Source: Bacteroidales bacterium UBA1184 (lineage in GTDB: Bacteria > Bacteroidota > Bacteroidia > Bacteroidales > ML635J-15). Taken from it: a stretch of DNA of 64,000 nt. The translations under genes were made by a program, and so were the position numbers. The notes under the pieces were generated by a model that did no database searches, was not told the DNA's origin, and saw only the letters and a list, made by a program, of their open reading frames with translations. The DNA lies in NCBI GenBank assembly GCA_002310235.1, contig DBYO01000001.1, positions 1 to 64,000 on the forward strand, read 5' to 3'. Of this stretch, positions 43,701-51,633 are shown in pieces (position 1 is the first letter of the stretch; each line of letters starts with the position of its first letter).

Positions 43701-43999
43701 TTTTCTCGGCAAAGCACACCTTGCAGTCGGTGCTTAGCAACTACGACAACGAGACCGACGGAATAAAGGACGAGGCACAAGATAAACTTACTGCAATATT
43801 TGAAGCAGAAGAAGTAGCCCGTCAGGAAGATGAAATGCTGAAACTTAAGATAAATCTTATAGAGGATGAATCGGAAGGCGGACTTTTCCCCGATGAGGAA
43901 TTCGATATTGAAATCCCTGACGATTTGCCTCCGCAAGAGGAGAATAATGCACCAGTAATAGAACTAAAGGAGAATTCGGAAGAGAATACTAACGAATAA
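40796..43999 (+). CDS. Very large TPR-repeat exported protein (1067 residues)
   Basis: Signal peptide MRLKNFATLLLLLSMALAAAGQ, then a nearly continuous array of helix-turn-helix TPR/YfgC-BamD-like repeats (for example EYFFKKGHCLFARKDFDEAAKSFYEV, RAHYNLGYAYFDKKQYTVANSWFRKF, ANYYKAELHLYFEEKDDALISYRAV) across residues about 30-1000. The last 70 residues are strongly acidic and low-complexity (EEFDIEIPDDLPPQEENNAPVIELKENSEENTNE). It should be periplasmic or outer-membrane associated. The start is the ATG at 40796; a GTG two codons earlier is in frame but follows no better leader. It lies 4 bp before the outer-membrane barrel gene, with which it forms an operon. It probably serves as a scaffold for envelope assembly or for the barrel; exact function unknown. 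Confidence 0.85.
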   Translation: MRLKNFATLLLLLSMALAAAGQKTMKYDGEEFAYRTAKELYDKEMYASAQQKFFGIMNSADIENSKYRDDAAFYFAMCSMHLFNRDAEYQLNNFAESHPESDNINDASFAMANVYYRDKKYKNALAWYKRVQYSELKEEDQTEYFFKKGHCLFARKDFDEAAKSFYEVKDKDGLYGTMSLYFYSHIKYINEQYQTALNGFKKLQNHPTFSSIVPFYILQIYYMQEDYNAVVEYANEHGEDFVGAAPENAKIVGLSYVRTKKYAEAIPYLKRYMEANSSATDFDYYELGYAQYSIGQYDEAARNFGKITRTKDTIGQNASYLMGDCCLKTGKKLEARRAFETASLYNYNPIIKEDALFNFAQLCFELSLSPFNEAISAFTRYIQEYPNSPRTEAAYDYLLDAFMSAKNYQRAIATIESLDYKNSKVDMAYQRLTYIRGQELFISQKYADAIDMFDKSIANGKYNRDIEAQAHYWKAEANYRLGNVDVAIDQFKEFVNAIGSITLEEYGRAHYNLGYAYFDKKQYTVANSWFRKFEKISEATENVVVNDAYNRIGDCYYINRDFTAASEYYKKAVSIGLIETDYSLYQLSLTYGGLKMANEKVAALQRLLRDYPNSEYASNAMFGIARTYQADLNVEDSAKYYYEMLIADYPHSANRSAALSSLGAIEFNRRHFDSALAYYKQVISEFPGTEDASSANDMVKSIYLELDKPDAYIEYANSEGSGVEISKDEQDEIIWLAAKKLYIDKKYTDALRSITKYLNEFPKGKYTTEANYYKAELHLYFEEKDDALISYRAVADAPTSSYTEESTLKTASLLFDKENWNDAYTYYDKLFPIAENKSTKFVAALGRLRCAYNAKNYDNVIKSAQDVIDSDRSNEETVREAQYKMAKAFYAKDNKLRALSLYEKLSQEIVSYEGAESKFMTASINYENGNDSIAEEIIYDFAQSSTPHAYWLAKSYILLAQIYFDEEDIFSAKHTLQSVLSNYDNETDGIKDEAQDKLTAIFEAEEVARQEDEMLKLKINLIEDESEGGLFPDEEFDIEIPDDLPPQEENNAPVIELKENSEENTNE

Positions 44000-44003
44000 A
44001 AGA

Positions 44004-45758
44004 ATGAAGACGATGAGAAAATATAGCAATATGAAATATTTAACCTTGCTGCTTGTTGCAGTTATGTTGTCGGGAAGCCTAATGGCTCAGGTGGACAACA
44101 ATACGCTCGAGGAGCAGACTGTTGTGATATACAACGAATATTCGCCCGTATTGAAGGATGCGAGCAGAATTCAGAGCCTTCCTGTGATTGTTGATACCAT
44201 GAACGTGGAGCCGAAGTTCGATTATTCGGTTATGCCAACTATGTATCGTACAACTTTCACTCCTGCCAAGATTCCAGCAGCGACAGTAAAAGGCGAAGCT
44301 TTGGCACCGCTCAATACAGGTTTTGTGAAGCTTGGTTATGGAAACTATATTTCTCCGTTTGCCGAATTGTATATAAACTCAAAACGTCAGAAGAACTATT
44401 CGTTAGGCATATCTGCTCATCATCATTCATCTTTCGGAAAGATAAAGAACTATCTTAACCAAAAAATATATTCTGGATACGACGATAGTCGTGTAGAGGC
44501 TTTTGGCAAGAAGTTGTTTGCAAAGTCTGTGCTGTCTGGCAAGATTTATTTCTCGTCCAATGGCGTGTGCTACTATGGCTACGATCCTAAGGTTTATGGC
44601 AACACCGATACTATCAACTGGGATGTATTTGATTATGTTGATACCCGCGACGAAGTCGAAAAGCAGCGTTTTAGTAGGGTAGGGGCTAATATGGCTTTCG
44701 AGTCGCAACAGACAGGCCGTAAGCATTGGAACTATAAGTTTGGCTTAGGTTACCAGTATTTCTTTACCAAGACAAAGGATTGGCAGCACAAGGTTGATGC
44801 AGTGGTAAATTTCGGACGTTCGGTAAAGAATATCAGCTACGGAGTGGATATTAATTATCTGTTCAATGCCAATAAGATATCGTGGGTTAATAATACTAAT
44901 AATGATATGTTTATTAATCCAGAACCATATTTTCGTTTCGAGAACGAAAAATGGAATGTAAAAGCTGGAGCTAAATTGGTTTATAGTGCTAGTTGTAATA
45001 AGAAATTTTATATATATCCCGATTTATATGCACAGTTGAATATCAGCAATACTTTGCTACCATATATTAGCTATGGCGGACATTTGGAGAACAATAACCT
45101 AGAGTATCTTTCGACCATAAATCCTTTTGTAATAAGTTTCCCTTATGTTAACACAAGTTATCAGCATGAAGCTAATTTAGGTATAAAAGCCATAATAAGC
45201 AAGAAGGTTTATCTTCAAATAAATGCCAACTATTCGCATATTGACCAAATGGTATTCTTTGTAAATGATACCCTTGAACCGTTGCACAACAAGTTCAAGA
45301 TGGAATATATGGATGTTGACCGTGTTGGCGCCTACGCCGAACTTTCGATGCGTGAGCTTGCTCCGGGACTCGATATTCTGTTGAAGGCACGCTACTATTA
45401 TTATTTAAAGCTTGCCGATGTAAATACACACAATGCTATTGCTGATGCACGTCCGTGGCAGATGCCCGACCTTGACATAAGCTTGAGGGCTTCGTACCGT
45501 CTTACCAACAAGATTTCGTTTGGTTTGGAAGGTTATTTCTTGAACAAGTGCTACGCAAAGGAATATGTTGAAGGTGTTCAGTACGCCAAGAAGATGAAGG
45601 CTGTGGTTGATGTAAATCTCTTCGGCGAGTACAAGTTCGACGATAATTTCAGCGCATTCCTTTATCTAAACAACATTGCCTGTCAGCGCTACTACATTTG
45701 GAACAACTATCGCGCACAGGGATTCAATGCGTTAATAGGGTTGACGTATATCTTTTAA
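44004..45758 (+). CDS. Outer-membrane beta-barrel protein paired with the TPR scaffold
   Basis: A 584-residue protein with an N-terminal signal (NMKYLTLLLVAVMLSGSLMAQ) and many aromatic-ended beta strands, terminating NALIGLTYIF, an outer-membrane barrel C-terminal signature. The N-terminal mature region EEQTVVIYNEYSPVLKDASRIQSLPVIVDT is conserved-looking and precedes the barrel. I see no plug domain, so a standard TonB-dependent receptor is unlikely. The first ATG at 44004 is used; 44031 (MKYLTLLL) would give a more conventional signal peptide. Co-transcribed with the TPR gene (4-bp gap), ended by a possible terminator at 45792-45820. Base composition becomes more AT-rich between about 44860 and 45260. 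Confidence 0.8.
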   Translation: MKTMRKYSNMKYLTLLLVAVMLSGSLMAQVDNNTLEEQTVVIYNEYSPVLKDASRIQSLPVIVDTMNVEPKFDYSVMPTMYRTTFTPAKIPAATVKGEALAPLNTGFVKLGYGNYISPFAELYINSKRQKNYSLGISAHHHSSFGKIKNYLNQKIYSGYDDSRVEAFGKKLFAKSVLSGKIYFSSNGVCYYGYDPKVYGNTDTINWDVFDYVDTRDEVEKQRFSRVGANMAFESQQTGRKHWNYKFGLGYQYFFTKTKDWQHKVDAVVNFGRSVKNISYGVDINYLFNANKISWVNNTNNDMFINPEPYFRFENEKWNVKAGAKLVYSASCNKKFYIYPDLYAQLNISNTLLPYISYGGHLENNNLEYLSTINPFVISFPYVNTSYQHEANLGIKAIISKKVYLQINANYSHIDQMVFFVNDTLEPLHNKFKMEYMDVDRVGAYAELSMRELAPGLDILLKARYYYYLKLADVNTHNAIADARPWQMPDLDISLRASYRLTNKISFGLEGYFLNKCYAKEYVEGVQYAKKMKAVVDVNLFGEYKFDDNFSAFLYLNNIACQRYYIWNNYRAQGFNALIGLTYIF

Positions 45759-45791
45759 TTGATAATTGTTGGCGCGAGCTGAAGGTTAATA

Positions 45792-45820
45792 GTTGATAAT
45801 CATTAATTTATCAACCTTTT
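45792..45820 (+). terminator. Probable terminator of the TPR-barrel operon
   Basis: GTTGATAA (45792-45799) pairs with TTATCAAC (45808-45815) around an 8-nt loop, followed by CTTTT. The T-run is short. Confidence 0.6.
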
Positions 45821-45874
45821 GGTTCTGCGTAGCCAATTATCTAATTGTCAAACATCATAAACATAAAAAAACAT

Positions 45875-45905
45875 TTTGCAAATTACAAAATATGTTGTAC
45901 TTTTG
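45875..45905 (+). promoter_or_regulatory. Promoter of the initiator tRNA gene
   Basis: TTTG at 45875-45878 and TACTTTTG at 45898-45905, spacer 19 bp: the cleanest full consensus in the window, ending 9 bp before the tRNA. Confidence 0.8.
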
Positions 45906-45914
45906 CAGCGCAAT

Positions 45915-45987
<73 letters not shown>

Positions 45988-45991
45988 CTAC

Positions 45992-46022
45992 AAAAAGAAT
46001 GTCAATCGGCATTCTTTTTTTT
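45992..46022 (+). terminator. Terminator of the tRNA gene
   Basis: AAAAAGAATG (45992-46001) pairs with CATTCTTTTT (46010-46019), 8-nt loop, followed by further T. Confidence 0.9.
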
Positions 46023-46164
46023 ATGCCTTTTATTGAAAAATATGCCGAATAACATTATTTTCCTTTTTCTGCAGGAAAAGAAAAATACGTATATTGCAAA
46101 AAATTTTTTTGTGAAACGAGGCGTTTGACTAACCTTTTACAAACGCAGGTGGCACTTTTTTAAG

Positions 46165-47841
46165 ATGACAACAACGGCAATAATTTCGGCGATACTGACA
46201 CTGCTTTCCGGCATCGGAATATTCCTTATTGCATGTCAGATGATGAGCACAAACCTTGAGTCTGCGAGTTCGAGCAGACTAAAGAATCTATTTGCAAAAG
46301 CATCGAAAAGCAAGCTTCTCGGAGTAGGAATTGGGGCTCTGGGTACGGCCGCAATACAAAGTTCTGGCGCAACCACCGTGATGGTCATCGGTTTTGTGAA
46401 TGCTGGAATAATTTCGCTTGCACAGGCCGCCACTATGATTTACGGAGCAAATATCGGTACTACCATAACCGCACAGATTGTCGCACTTGGTATGTTCGGC
46501 GAGAACTTGCTTTCGACAACTGTTATTTTCTCCGCATTTGCCGGCATCGGCGCATTTACCATGCTGTTTTCGAAGAAAGATTTCTGGCGACGCATTGGCG
46601 GAATTCTCACAGGCTTCGGTATGCTTTTCGTCGGTCTTAGCCTTATGAGTTCGTCGATGTCCGACTTTGCCGAAATGGATGCTGTAAAAACATTCCTCGC
46701 AGGCATCAGCAATCCGATATTATTGGTGCTTATAGGTGCAATTTTCACGGCAATAATTCAAAGTTCGTCGGTAATGACATCCATTGCGCTTGCTATGGTG
46801 GTGACTGGACTTGTAACTCTCGACCAAGGTATTTTCCTGACCATAGGTTCGAACGTCGGTTCTTGTGTGGTGGCAATAGTGGCCGGTGTTACTAGCGGAC
46901 GAAACGCACAACGTACCGCATTGATCCACTTGATATTCAATGTCAGCGGTGCAGTTTTGTTCCTTGTGGCGGCATTAGTCATGGGCCTAGTTTCCGACGA
47001 CATGACTTTCGGTGCCATTTTCCACCGCATGTTCCCCGATGTTCCGCAGATGCAGCTTGCAATGTTCCATACAATATTCAACATTGTGACCGTAATTATT
47101 GTACTTCCGCTCACTGGTGCACTCGTGAAGTTGGTTTGCAAGATGATTCCCGACAAGGTTGAAACCGATCCCGACAGTCCACGCCTATTCTTCGTCGACG
47201 ACAACATGCTGAAAACTCCGCCTGTAGCAGTGCAGCAGACTAAGCGTGAAATTGAAAATATGGCAAAGATCGCCATCGGCAACTTCAACCGCTCGCTGGA
47301 CATTGTGACCAAGTTGGATTTCTCGGAGAAAGACAAGTTCGCAAAGGACGAGAACCAGCTTAATTTCTTGAACTCGGCAATAATCGATTATGTTGTGAAG
47401 CTTTCTAAAATGCGTCAGCTTAGCGAAAAGGACCACAACTACCTCACCACTACTTTCCGCAGCGTCCGCGACATTGAGCGTATAGGCGATTATGCCGAAA
47501 ATATTGTCGAATACGCTGGTATGCTGAAGGATACCGGCGAAAAGTTTTCGTCGCAGGCAGTAGAGGAGATAGAGAATGTCCGTACTCTCATCAACGAGTT
47601 GTACGACAAGATAATGAAGGCATATTCCGATGAGGATTTCGCAGCGTATTCTGAAGCTGAAAAGGTTGAGGATAAAATTGACGAATATACCAAGTACATG
47701 GAAACCAGTCATATCGCACGAATGTCGCTCGGGCTTTGTTCTCCAAATGCTGGTGCAGAGTATCTGTCGTTGTCCTCAAATGCCGAACGTGTTGCCGACC
47801 ACCTCATAAATGTTGGAAAATCGATACGAAGGTTAGAGTAG
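46165..47841 (+). CDS. Na/Pi cotransporter family protein with C-terminal PhoU-like domain
   Basis: A 558-residue inner-membrane protein. The N-terminal 330 residues hold two inverted-repeat transporter halves, each with the QSS signature of the NptA/SLC34 family: Gln65 in TAAIQSSGATTVMVIG and the second in AIIQSSSVMTSIALAM. About eight membrane helices are visible. Residues about 350-558 form a helical PhoU-like domain (EIENMAKIAIGNFNRSLDIV, FRSVRDIERIGDYAENIVEYAGM). Predicted role: sodium-coupled phosphate uptake with cytosolic regulation. It lies 44 bp upstream of the signalling operon, which has its own -7 box, so partial co-transcription is possible. A weak -7-like TATATTGC lies upstream, near 46090. 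Confidence 0.94.
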   Translation: MTTTAIISAILTLLSGIGIFLIACQMMSTNLESASSSRLKNLFAKASKSKLLGVGIGALGTAAIQSSGATTVMVIGFVNAGIISLAQAATMIYGANIGTTITAQIVALGMFGENLLSTTVIFSAFAGIGAFTMLFSKKDFWRRIGGILTGFGMLFVGLSLMSSSMSDFAEMDAVKTFLAGISNPILLVLIGAIFTAIIQSSSVMTSIALAMVVTGLVTLDQGIFLTIGSNVGSCVVAIVAGVTSGRNAQRTALIHLIFNVSGAVLFLVAALVMGLVSDDMTFGAIFHRMFPDVPQMQLAMFHTIFNIVTVIIVLPLTGALVKLVCKMIPDKVETDPDSPRLFFVDDNMLKTPPVAVQQTKREIENMAKIAIGNFNRSLDIVTKLDFSEKDKFAKDENQLNFLNSAIIDYVVKLSKMRQLSEKDHNYLTTTFRSVRDIERIGDYAENIVEYAGMLKDTGEKFSSQAVEEIENVRTLINELYDKIMKAYSDEDFAAYSEAEKVEDKIDEYTKYMETSHIARMSLGLCSPNAGAEYLSLSSNAERVADHLINVGKSIRRLE

Positions 47842-47858
47842 GAAAACAATTTTTTGTG

Positions 47859-47866
47859 TAAATTTG
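47859..47866 (+). promoter_or_regulatory. -7 promoter box of the partner-switch/alarmone operon
   Basis: TAAATTTG, 19 bp before the start of the RsbW-like gene; no TTTG at -33. Weak evidence by itself. Confidence 0.4.
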
Positions 47867-47885
47867 TCCATTAATTTTTTTGAAG

Positions 47886-48293
47886 ATGAAGAAACTTTTC
47901 AATCCAATTAAGGATAAAACTGCTGAGATTATTGAGTATCTCATGTCGTCACCCGATATGCCTAAAGACGAAGATTTGCGGTTTAAGTTGAGGCTTTCAA
48001 TAGAGGAGACAGTAGAGAATGTTGTTCAGTATGCCTACAAGGATGGTATTGGCTGGATGGAAGTAGGCACAGCCCTCGAAAAAAATGGTTTGACACTTAC
48101 AATTACCTTGAAGGATGCTGGCAAACCGTTTAATCCGCTTGAAAAAAGCGATCCGGACATCAATCTTCCACTCGAAGAGCGGGAAATCGGCGGTTTGGGC
48201 ATTTATCTGTGCAAGCAACTTATGGACGAGGTCCTGTATCGCTATGAGGATGGATGTAACATATTGACAATGAAGAAGGAAATCTCTAAATAA
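47886..48293 (+). CDS. RsbW/SpoIIAB-like anti-sigma serine kinase (GHKL ATPase)
   Basis: A 135-residue stand-alone histidine-kinase-type ATPase domain of the anti-sigma kinase group. N-box: LRLSIEETVENVVQYAY. The ATP-lid region includes LKDAGKPFNPLEKSD. The G-box is REIGGLGIYLCKQLMDEVLYRYEDGCNILTMKK. Members bind a target (usually a sigma factor) and phosphorylate an STAS antagonist on serine. ATG at 47886 is preferred to the TTG two codons upstream. It is followed by genes for the matching phosphatase (8 bp) and antagonist, so a complete partner switch is encoded. No sigma factor is nearby, so the sequestered target is unknown. Confidence 0.9.
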   Translation: MKKLFNPIKDKTAEIIEYLMSSPDMPKDEDLRFKLRLSIEETVENVVQYAYKDGIGWMEVGTALEKNGLTLTITLKDAGKPFNPLEKSDPDINLPLEEREIGGLGIYLCKQLMDEVLYRYEDGCNILTMKKEISK

Positions 48294-48301
48294 CAGTCGC
48301 T

Positions 48302-50206
48302 ATGCTTAATTCAAAATCAAAATCATTTTCAACAAGGTTAAGTCTTAATGTACTGTTGATTGTTACAATCCTTTTTGTTATTGTGCTGGGCATTGTTGCT
48401 GTATCTTCCCACATGCTTATTTCCGATGAGGCCAAGCGAAGTGCATCCAACATACTGAAAGCCACAATACTCGATGTGGAAAAAACTTTGCAGACTGTGG
48501 AGTCCACCGTGAAAGACGCTTCGTGGCTGGCTAAGGAAAACGACAAAGATGAGAAATACCTATACCACATTACACGCAAGGTTGTTGAGGAAAATTCATA
48601 CATCATAGGCAGTGCCATTGCTTTCGACTCATGCTATTTTGAAGGTCGGCATTTCTTTTCTCCATATTCCTACGAGGATGCTGAGACTGGAGAACTAAAA
48701 AGCAAGGAACTAGGCACCGAAACAAACGACTACTTTACTCAGGAATGGTACAGCGAACCTAAGAACACTGGCAATCCGCACTGGAGCGAACCATATTTCG
48801 ATGTTGGCGGTGGAGAGCAGATGATGACAACATACAGTTATCCAATAAAAGACTCTACCGGCCGTGTTTATGCCATTATCACTGCCGACATTTCGCTTGA
48901 TTGGCTTTCGGAAAAGGTTTCCGCCATACATCCATACGAGCATTCACAAACAATACTCATTAGCGCGCAAGGCAGATTTCTTACATCTGGTTCGGAATTT
49001 AATCTCGCAGGCGAATCGGCAATTGATGTAGCCGACACTTTGTTTAACGGGAGTTTAATGGAAATATCGAGGAACATGGTTGCTGGCGATAGCGGAACAA
49101 TGCGCTTTTCTACCAGACGTGGATTAGCGTTTGCCGTATATGCACCTCTCGATAACGGCTGGTCGATGTCAATAACCTGCCAGTACAGCGAAGTGCTGGA
49201 ACGCACTTCGCAAATGCACCTTGTACTTATCATAGTCGGGCTTTTAGGGTTGCTGATAATGTTCATAATATGCTATCGCATAATACGGAAACTAACGCAA
49301 CCAATTAAAGATTTTTCTGTCTCTGCTCTGAATATCGCAAATGGTGATTTCCATACCCAGCTTCCTGAGGTTAAGTCGAATGATGAGATACTAACACTAC
49401 GCGACTCGTTGGCGTTTATGCAGCAGTCATTGGTGACATACCTTGAGCAAATTGAATCGGTAACATCGGCAAAGAAGCGTATGGAAACTCAATTATACAT
49501 CGGTCAGAAAATACAGGAAGGAATGTTGCCGAAGAATTTTCCCAACGACAGCCGATGTGCACTTAATGCGAAGGTGGTTCCTGCCAAGGAGGTAGGTGGC
49601 GACCTGTACGACTTTACCATCAACGGCAATCGCCTTAATTTCTCGGTGGGCGATGTTTCGGGCAAGGGCGTGCCTGCTGCTTTCGTGATGGCAATTACGA
49701 GGGTGATGTGTCACCTGTTTGCCGATTTGGGACTGCCGGTTAAGGATATGGCTACTAGGATAAACAACAGCATTGCCAAGAGCAACGACGCAAATATGTT
49801 CGTCACCTTGTTTTTCGGCTGCATCGACCTTGAAACCAAGAAGATGGAATTCTGCAATGCAGGACACAACCCGATAATTGTCATTCCTCCCGACGAAAAA
49901 CCGGATTATCTCAAGGCAAATCCAAATATGGCTGTAGGTGTATGGAATGGATTTGAATACAAGTCTGAAAGTTTGGATTTGCGTCCTGGAACCAAGCTTC
50001 TGCTTTACACCGACGGTGTAACCGAAGCAGAAAAAGCCGACAAGGAACAATTTGGTGAAGAACGGCTTCTGCAACTGGCATCAAAGCCCGAATTCAGAAA
50101 TCTAAATCCCGATGAAATGGTTTTGACAGTACACAATGCTGTAACCGATTTTGCTAGTGGTAACGAACAGAACGATGACATAACAATTTTTGCAATAACA
50201 ATATAA
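48302..50206 (+). CDS. dCache-HAMP-PP2C (SpoIIE/RsbU-type) serine phosphatase
   Basis: A 634-residue membrane phosphatase. Membrane helix 1 (about 17-38) and helix 2 (about 303-325) enclose a double-Cache extracytoplasmic sensor (about 40-295, including YFTQEWYSEPKNTGNPHWSEPYFD). A HAMP segment follows (about 326-380, RKLTQPIKDFSVSALNIANGDF), then a short coiled coil and the PP2C domain (about 395-634). Metal-binding motifs: VPAKEVGGDLYDF, VGDVSGKGVPAAFVMAITR, CNAGHNPIIVI, LLYTDGVTEAE and QNDDITIFAI. It is predicted to dephosphorylate the STAS protein encoded 6 bp downstream when a ligand is sensed outside. The ligand is unknown; dCache domains often bind small organic molecules. Confidence 0.93.
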   Translation: MLNSKSKSFSTRLSLNVLLIVTILFVIVLGIVAVSSHMLISDEAKRSASNILKATILDVEKTLQTVESTVKDASWLAKENDKDEKYLYHITRKVVEENSYIIGSAIAFDSCYFEGRHFFSPYSYEDAETGELKSKELGTETNDYFTQEWYSEPKNTGNPHWSEPYFDVGGGEQMMTTYSYPIKDSTGRVYAIITADISLDWLSEKVSAIHPYEHSQTILISAQGRFLTSGSEFNLAGESAIDVADTLFNGSLMEISRNMVAGDSGTMRFSTRRGLAFAVYAPLDNGWSMSITCQYSEVLERTSQMHLVLIIVGLLGLLIMFIICYRIIRKLTQPIKDFSVSALNIANGDFHTQLPEVKSNDEILTLRDSLAFMQQSLVTYLEQIESVTSAKKRMETQLYIGQKIQEGMLPKNFPNDSRCALNAKVVPAKEVGGDLYDFTINGNRLNFSVGDVSGKGVPAAFVMAITRVMCHLFADLGLPVKDMATRINNSIAKSNDANMFVTLFFGCIDLETKKMEFCNAGHNPIIVIPPDEKPDYLKANPNMAVGVWNGFEYKSESLDLRPGTKLLLYTDGVTEAEKADKEQFGEERLLQLASKPEFRNLNPDEMVLTVHNAVTDFASGNEQNDDITIFAITI

Positions 50207-50212
50207 GTATTT

Positions 50213-50515
50213 ATGGAAGTTAATATTGAAAATACTGGAAACAAGACATTTGTAGTTTTGAACGGACGACTTGACACGACAACCGCCGACAAGTTCATGC
50301 AGGACATTACTCCGCTTATGCAAGGAGATAATCCCGACATTGAAATTGACTGCACAGGTTTGGAATACACATCGAGCCAAGGACTCCGTATGTTCCTTAT
50401 GCTCCAGAAAAGTGTGACGGCACGTAAGGGTAACCTCGTGATGCGCAATATGAAACCAAATGTAAAGGAAGTGTTCGACATCACAGGTTTCTCGAACATA
50501 ATTAAGATAGTTTAA
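50213..50515 (+). CDS. RsbV/SpoIIAA-like STAS anti-anti-sigma factor
   Basis: A 100-residue single STAS domain. KTFVVLNGRLDTTTADKF is the first conserved strand-turn. DIEIDCTGLEYTSSQGLRMFLMLQK contains the phosphorylatable serine, most likely Ser55 by alignment with DS(S/T)G of SpoIIAA/RsbV. It is the substrate expected for both the RsbW-like kinase and the RsbU-like phosphatase of the same operon; the unphosphorylated form would bind the kinase and release its target. Spaced 6 bp from the phosphatase and 21 bp from the alarmone synthetase-like gene. Confidence 0.93.
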   Translation: MEVNIENTGNKTFVVLNGRLDTTTADKFMQDITPLMQGDNPDIEIDCTGLEYTSSQGLRMFLMLQKSVTARKGNLVMRNMKPNVKEVFDITGFSNIIKIV

Positions 50516-50536
50516 TTTTTAGCCACAGGCTTGAAT

Positions 50537-51622
50537 ATGGAATACAATCTTGACTTTCACTGTCAGATGATTCTTGACGAATATCGCGAGAATTTGGCGA
50601 TATTTGAAAAGATGAAGGAAATCGTGCGAGCACAACTCGAAAAGTGCGTCGCCAACAACAACATATATGTTACTGCAATAGAGTCGAGAATAAAGACAGA
50701 AAACAGTCTCGTCGGTAAGTTGGAACTCAAGGGGTACAAGTACAAGGCTCTTTCGGACATTACCGACATTTTAGGCACTCGTGTCATTACTTTCTATTCT
50801 GAGGAAGTTGACAAGATTTCGGCTCTCATCGACAAGGTTTTCGAAGTCGATTGGGAAAACTCGGTAGATAAGCGCAAGGCTCTCGATCTCGACCAGTTCG
50901 GATATATGTCGCTGCATTACATCTGTCGTATGCCAAAGTCGCTGTACTACGATGCCGAACATCCCGAAATAAACGATTTCCGCTTCGAAATACAGATGCG
51001 TACCGCTCTGCAGCACGTGTGGGCTACAATGTACCACGACACAGGCTACAAGTCGGGCATCGAGGTGCCGAAGGAGCATCTGCGCAATATGAACCGCCTT
51101 GCAGGTATGCTTGAGCTTGCCGACGAGCAGTTCAGCCGCATACGCAAGGAAATCACCGACTACCGTCGCAATGTGCAGTCGTTGGTTACCGACGGCAACT
51201 TCGACGAAGTACCTCTCGACAGCGACACATTCCGCAGCTACCTCACTATGAAGCCTTTCAAGAAGCTAATCGACAAGATTGCAACCATCAATCAGGCCGA
51301 AATCTACGAGGACAACCTAATGCGCTACTTGACAACGCTGATAAAGATGAACTTCCGAACTCTTGGTGATTTGCAACGGCTTATAAAGGACTGCAGTGAC
51401 GATGCATACAAACTTGCACTTCATCAGCTTTCGTCGACAGATCTCGACATTCTGGCGCTGTCGGTGGCATTGCAGAACCTTTGCATAGTGTATATAGTAA
51501 AGAATGGCGGCGGCGAAATCGGTCTGCGAATGTTCTACGATTCCGTTTTTGGAAAGTCGGACTACAACATCGAGCACGCACGGCGCACATTCGAACAGGT
51601 GTCGAAAATTAATATAAAGTAG
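50537..51622 (+). CDS. RelA/SpoT-type nucleotidyl pyrophosphotransferase domain protein
   Basis: A 361-residue protein whose first 200 residues match the RelA/SpoT synthetase fold: YVTAIESRIKTENSLVGKL (with SRIK, 50-53), DITDILGTRVITFYSEEVDKI, FGYMSLHYICRMP and EIQMRTALQHVWATMYHDTGYKSG (Glu151). No HD, TGS or ACT domain is present, so it is a single-domain synthetase like SAS enzymes. It has an additional helical C-terminal region of about 150 residues without recognised motif. The loop before the GYxSLH motif reads LDLDQF rather than PKxNG, so nucleotide preference may differ. ATG at 50537 is used (TTG two codons earlier is in frame). Next in the operon is a gene for a matching hydrolase fusion. 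Confidence 0.88.
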   Translation: MEYNLDFHCQMILDEYRENLAIFEKMKEIVRAQLEKCVANNNIYVTAIESRIKTENSLVGKLELKGYKYKALSDITDILGTRVITFYSEEVDKISALIDKVFEVDWENSVDKRKALDLDQFGYMSLHYICRMPKSLYYDAEHPEINDFRFEIQMRTALQHVWATMYHDTGYKSGIEVPKEHLRNMNRLAGMLELADEQFSRIRKEITDYRRNVQSLVTDGNFDEVPLDSDTFRSYLTMKPFKKLIDKIATINQAEIYEDNLMRYLTTLIKMNFRTLGDLQRLIKDCSDDAYKLALHQLSSTDLDILALSVALQNLCIVYIVKNGGGEIGLRMFYDSVFGKSDYNIEHARRTFEQVSKINIK

Positions 51623-51633
51623 AAAGTAAATTT

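Noticed and set aside
44004..45758. TonB-dependent receptor annotation for the barrel protein
   Set aside because: No plug domain and too short (584 residues) for the family; only the barrel character is supported.
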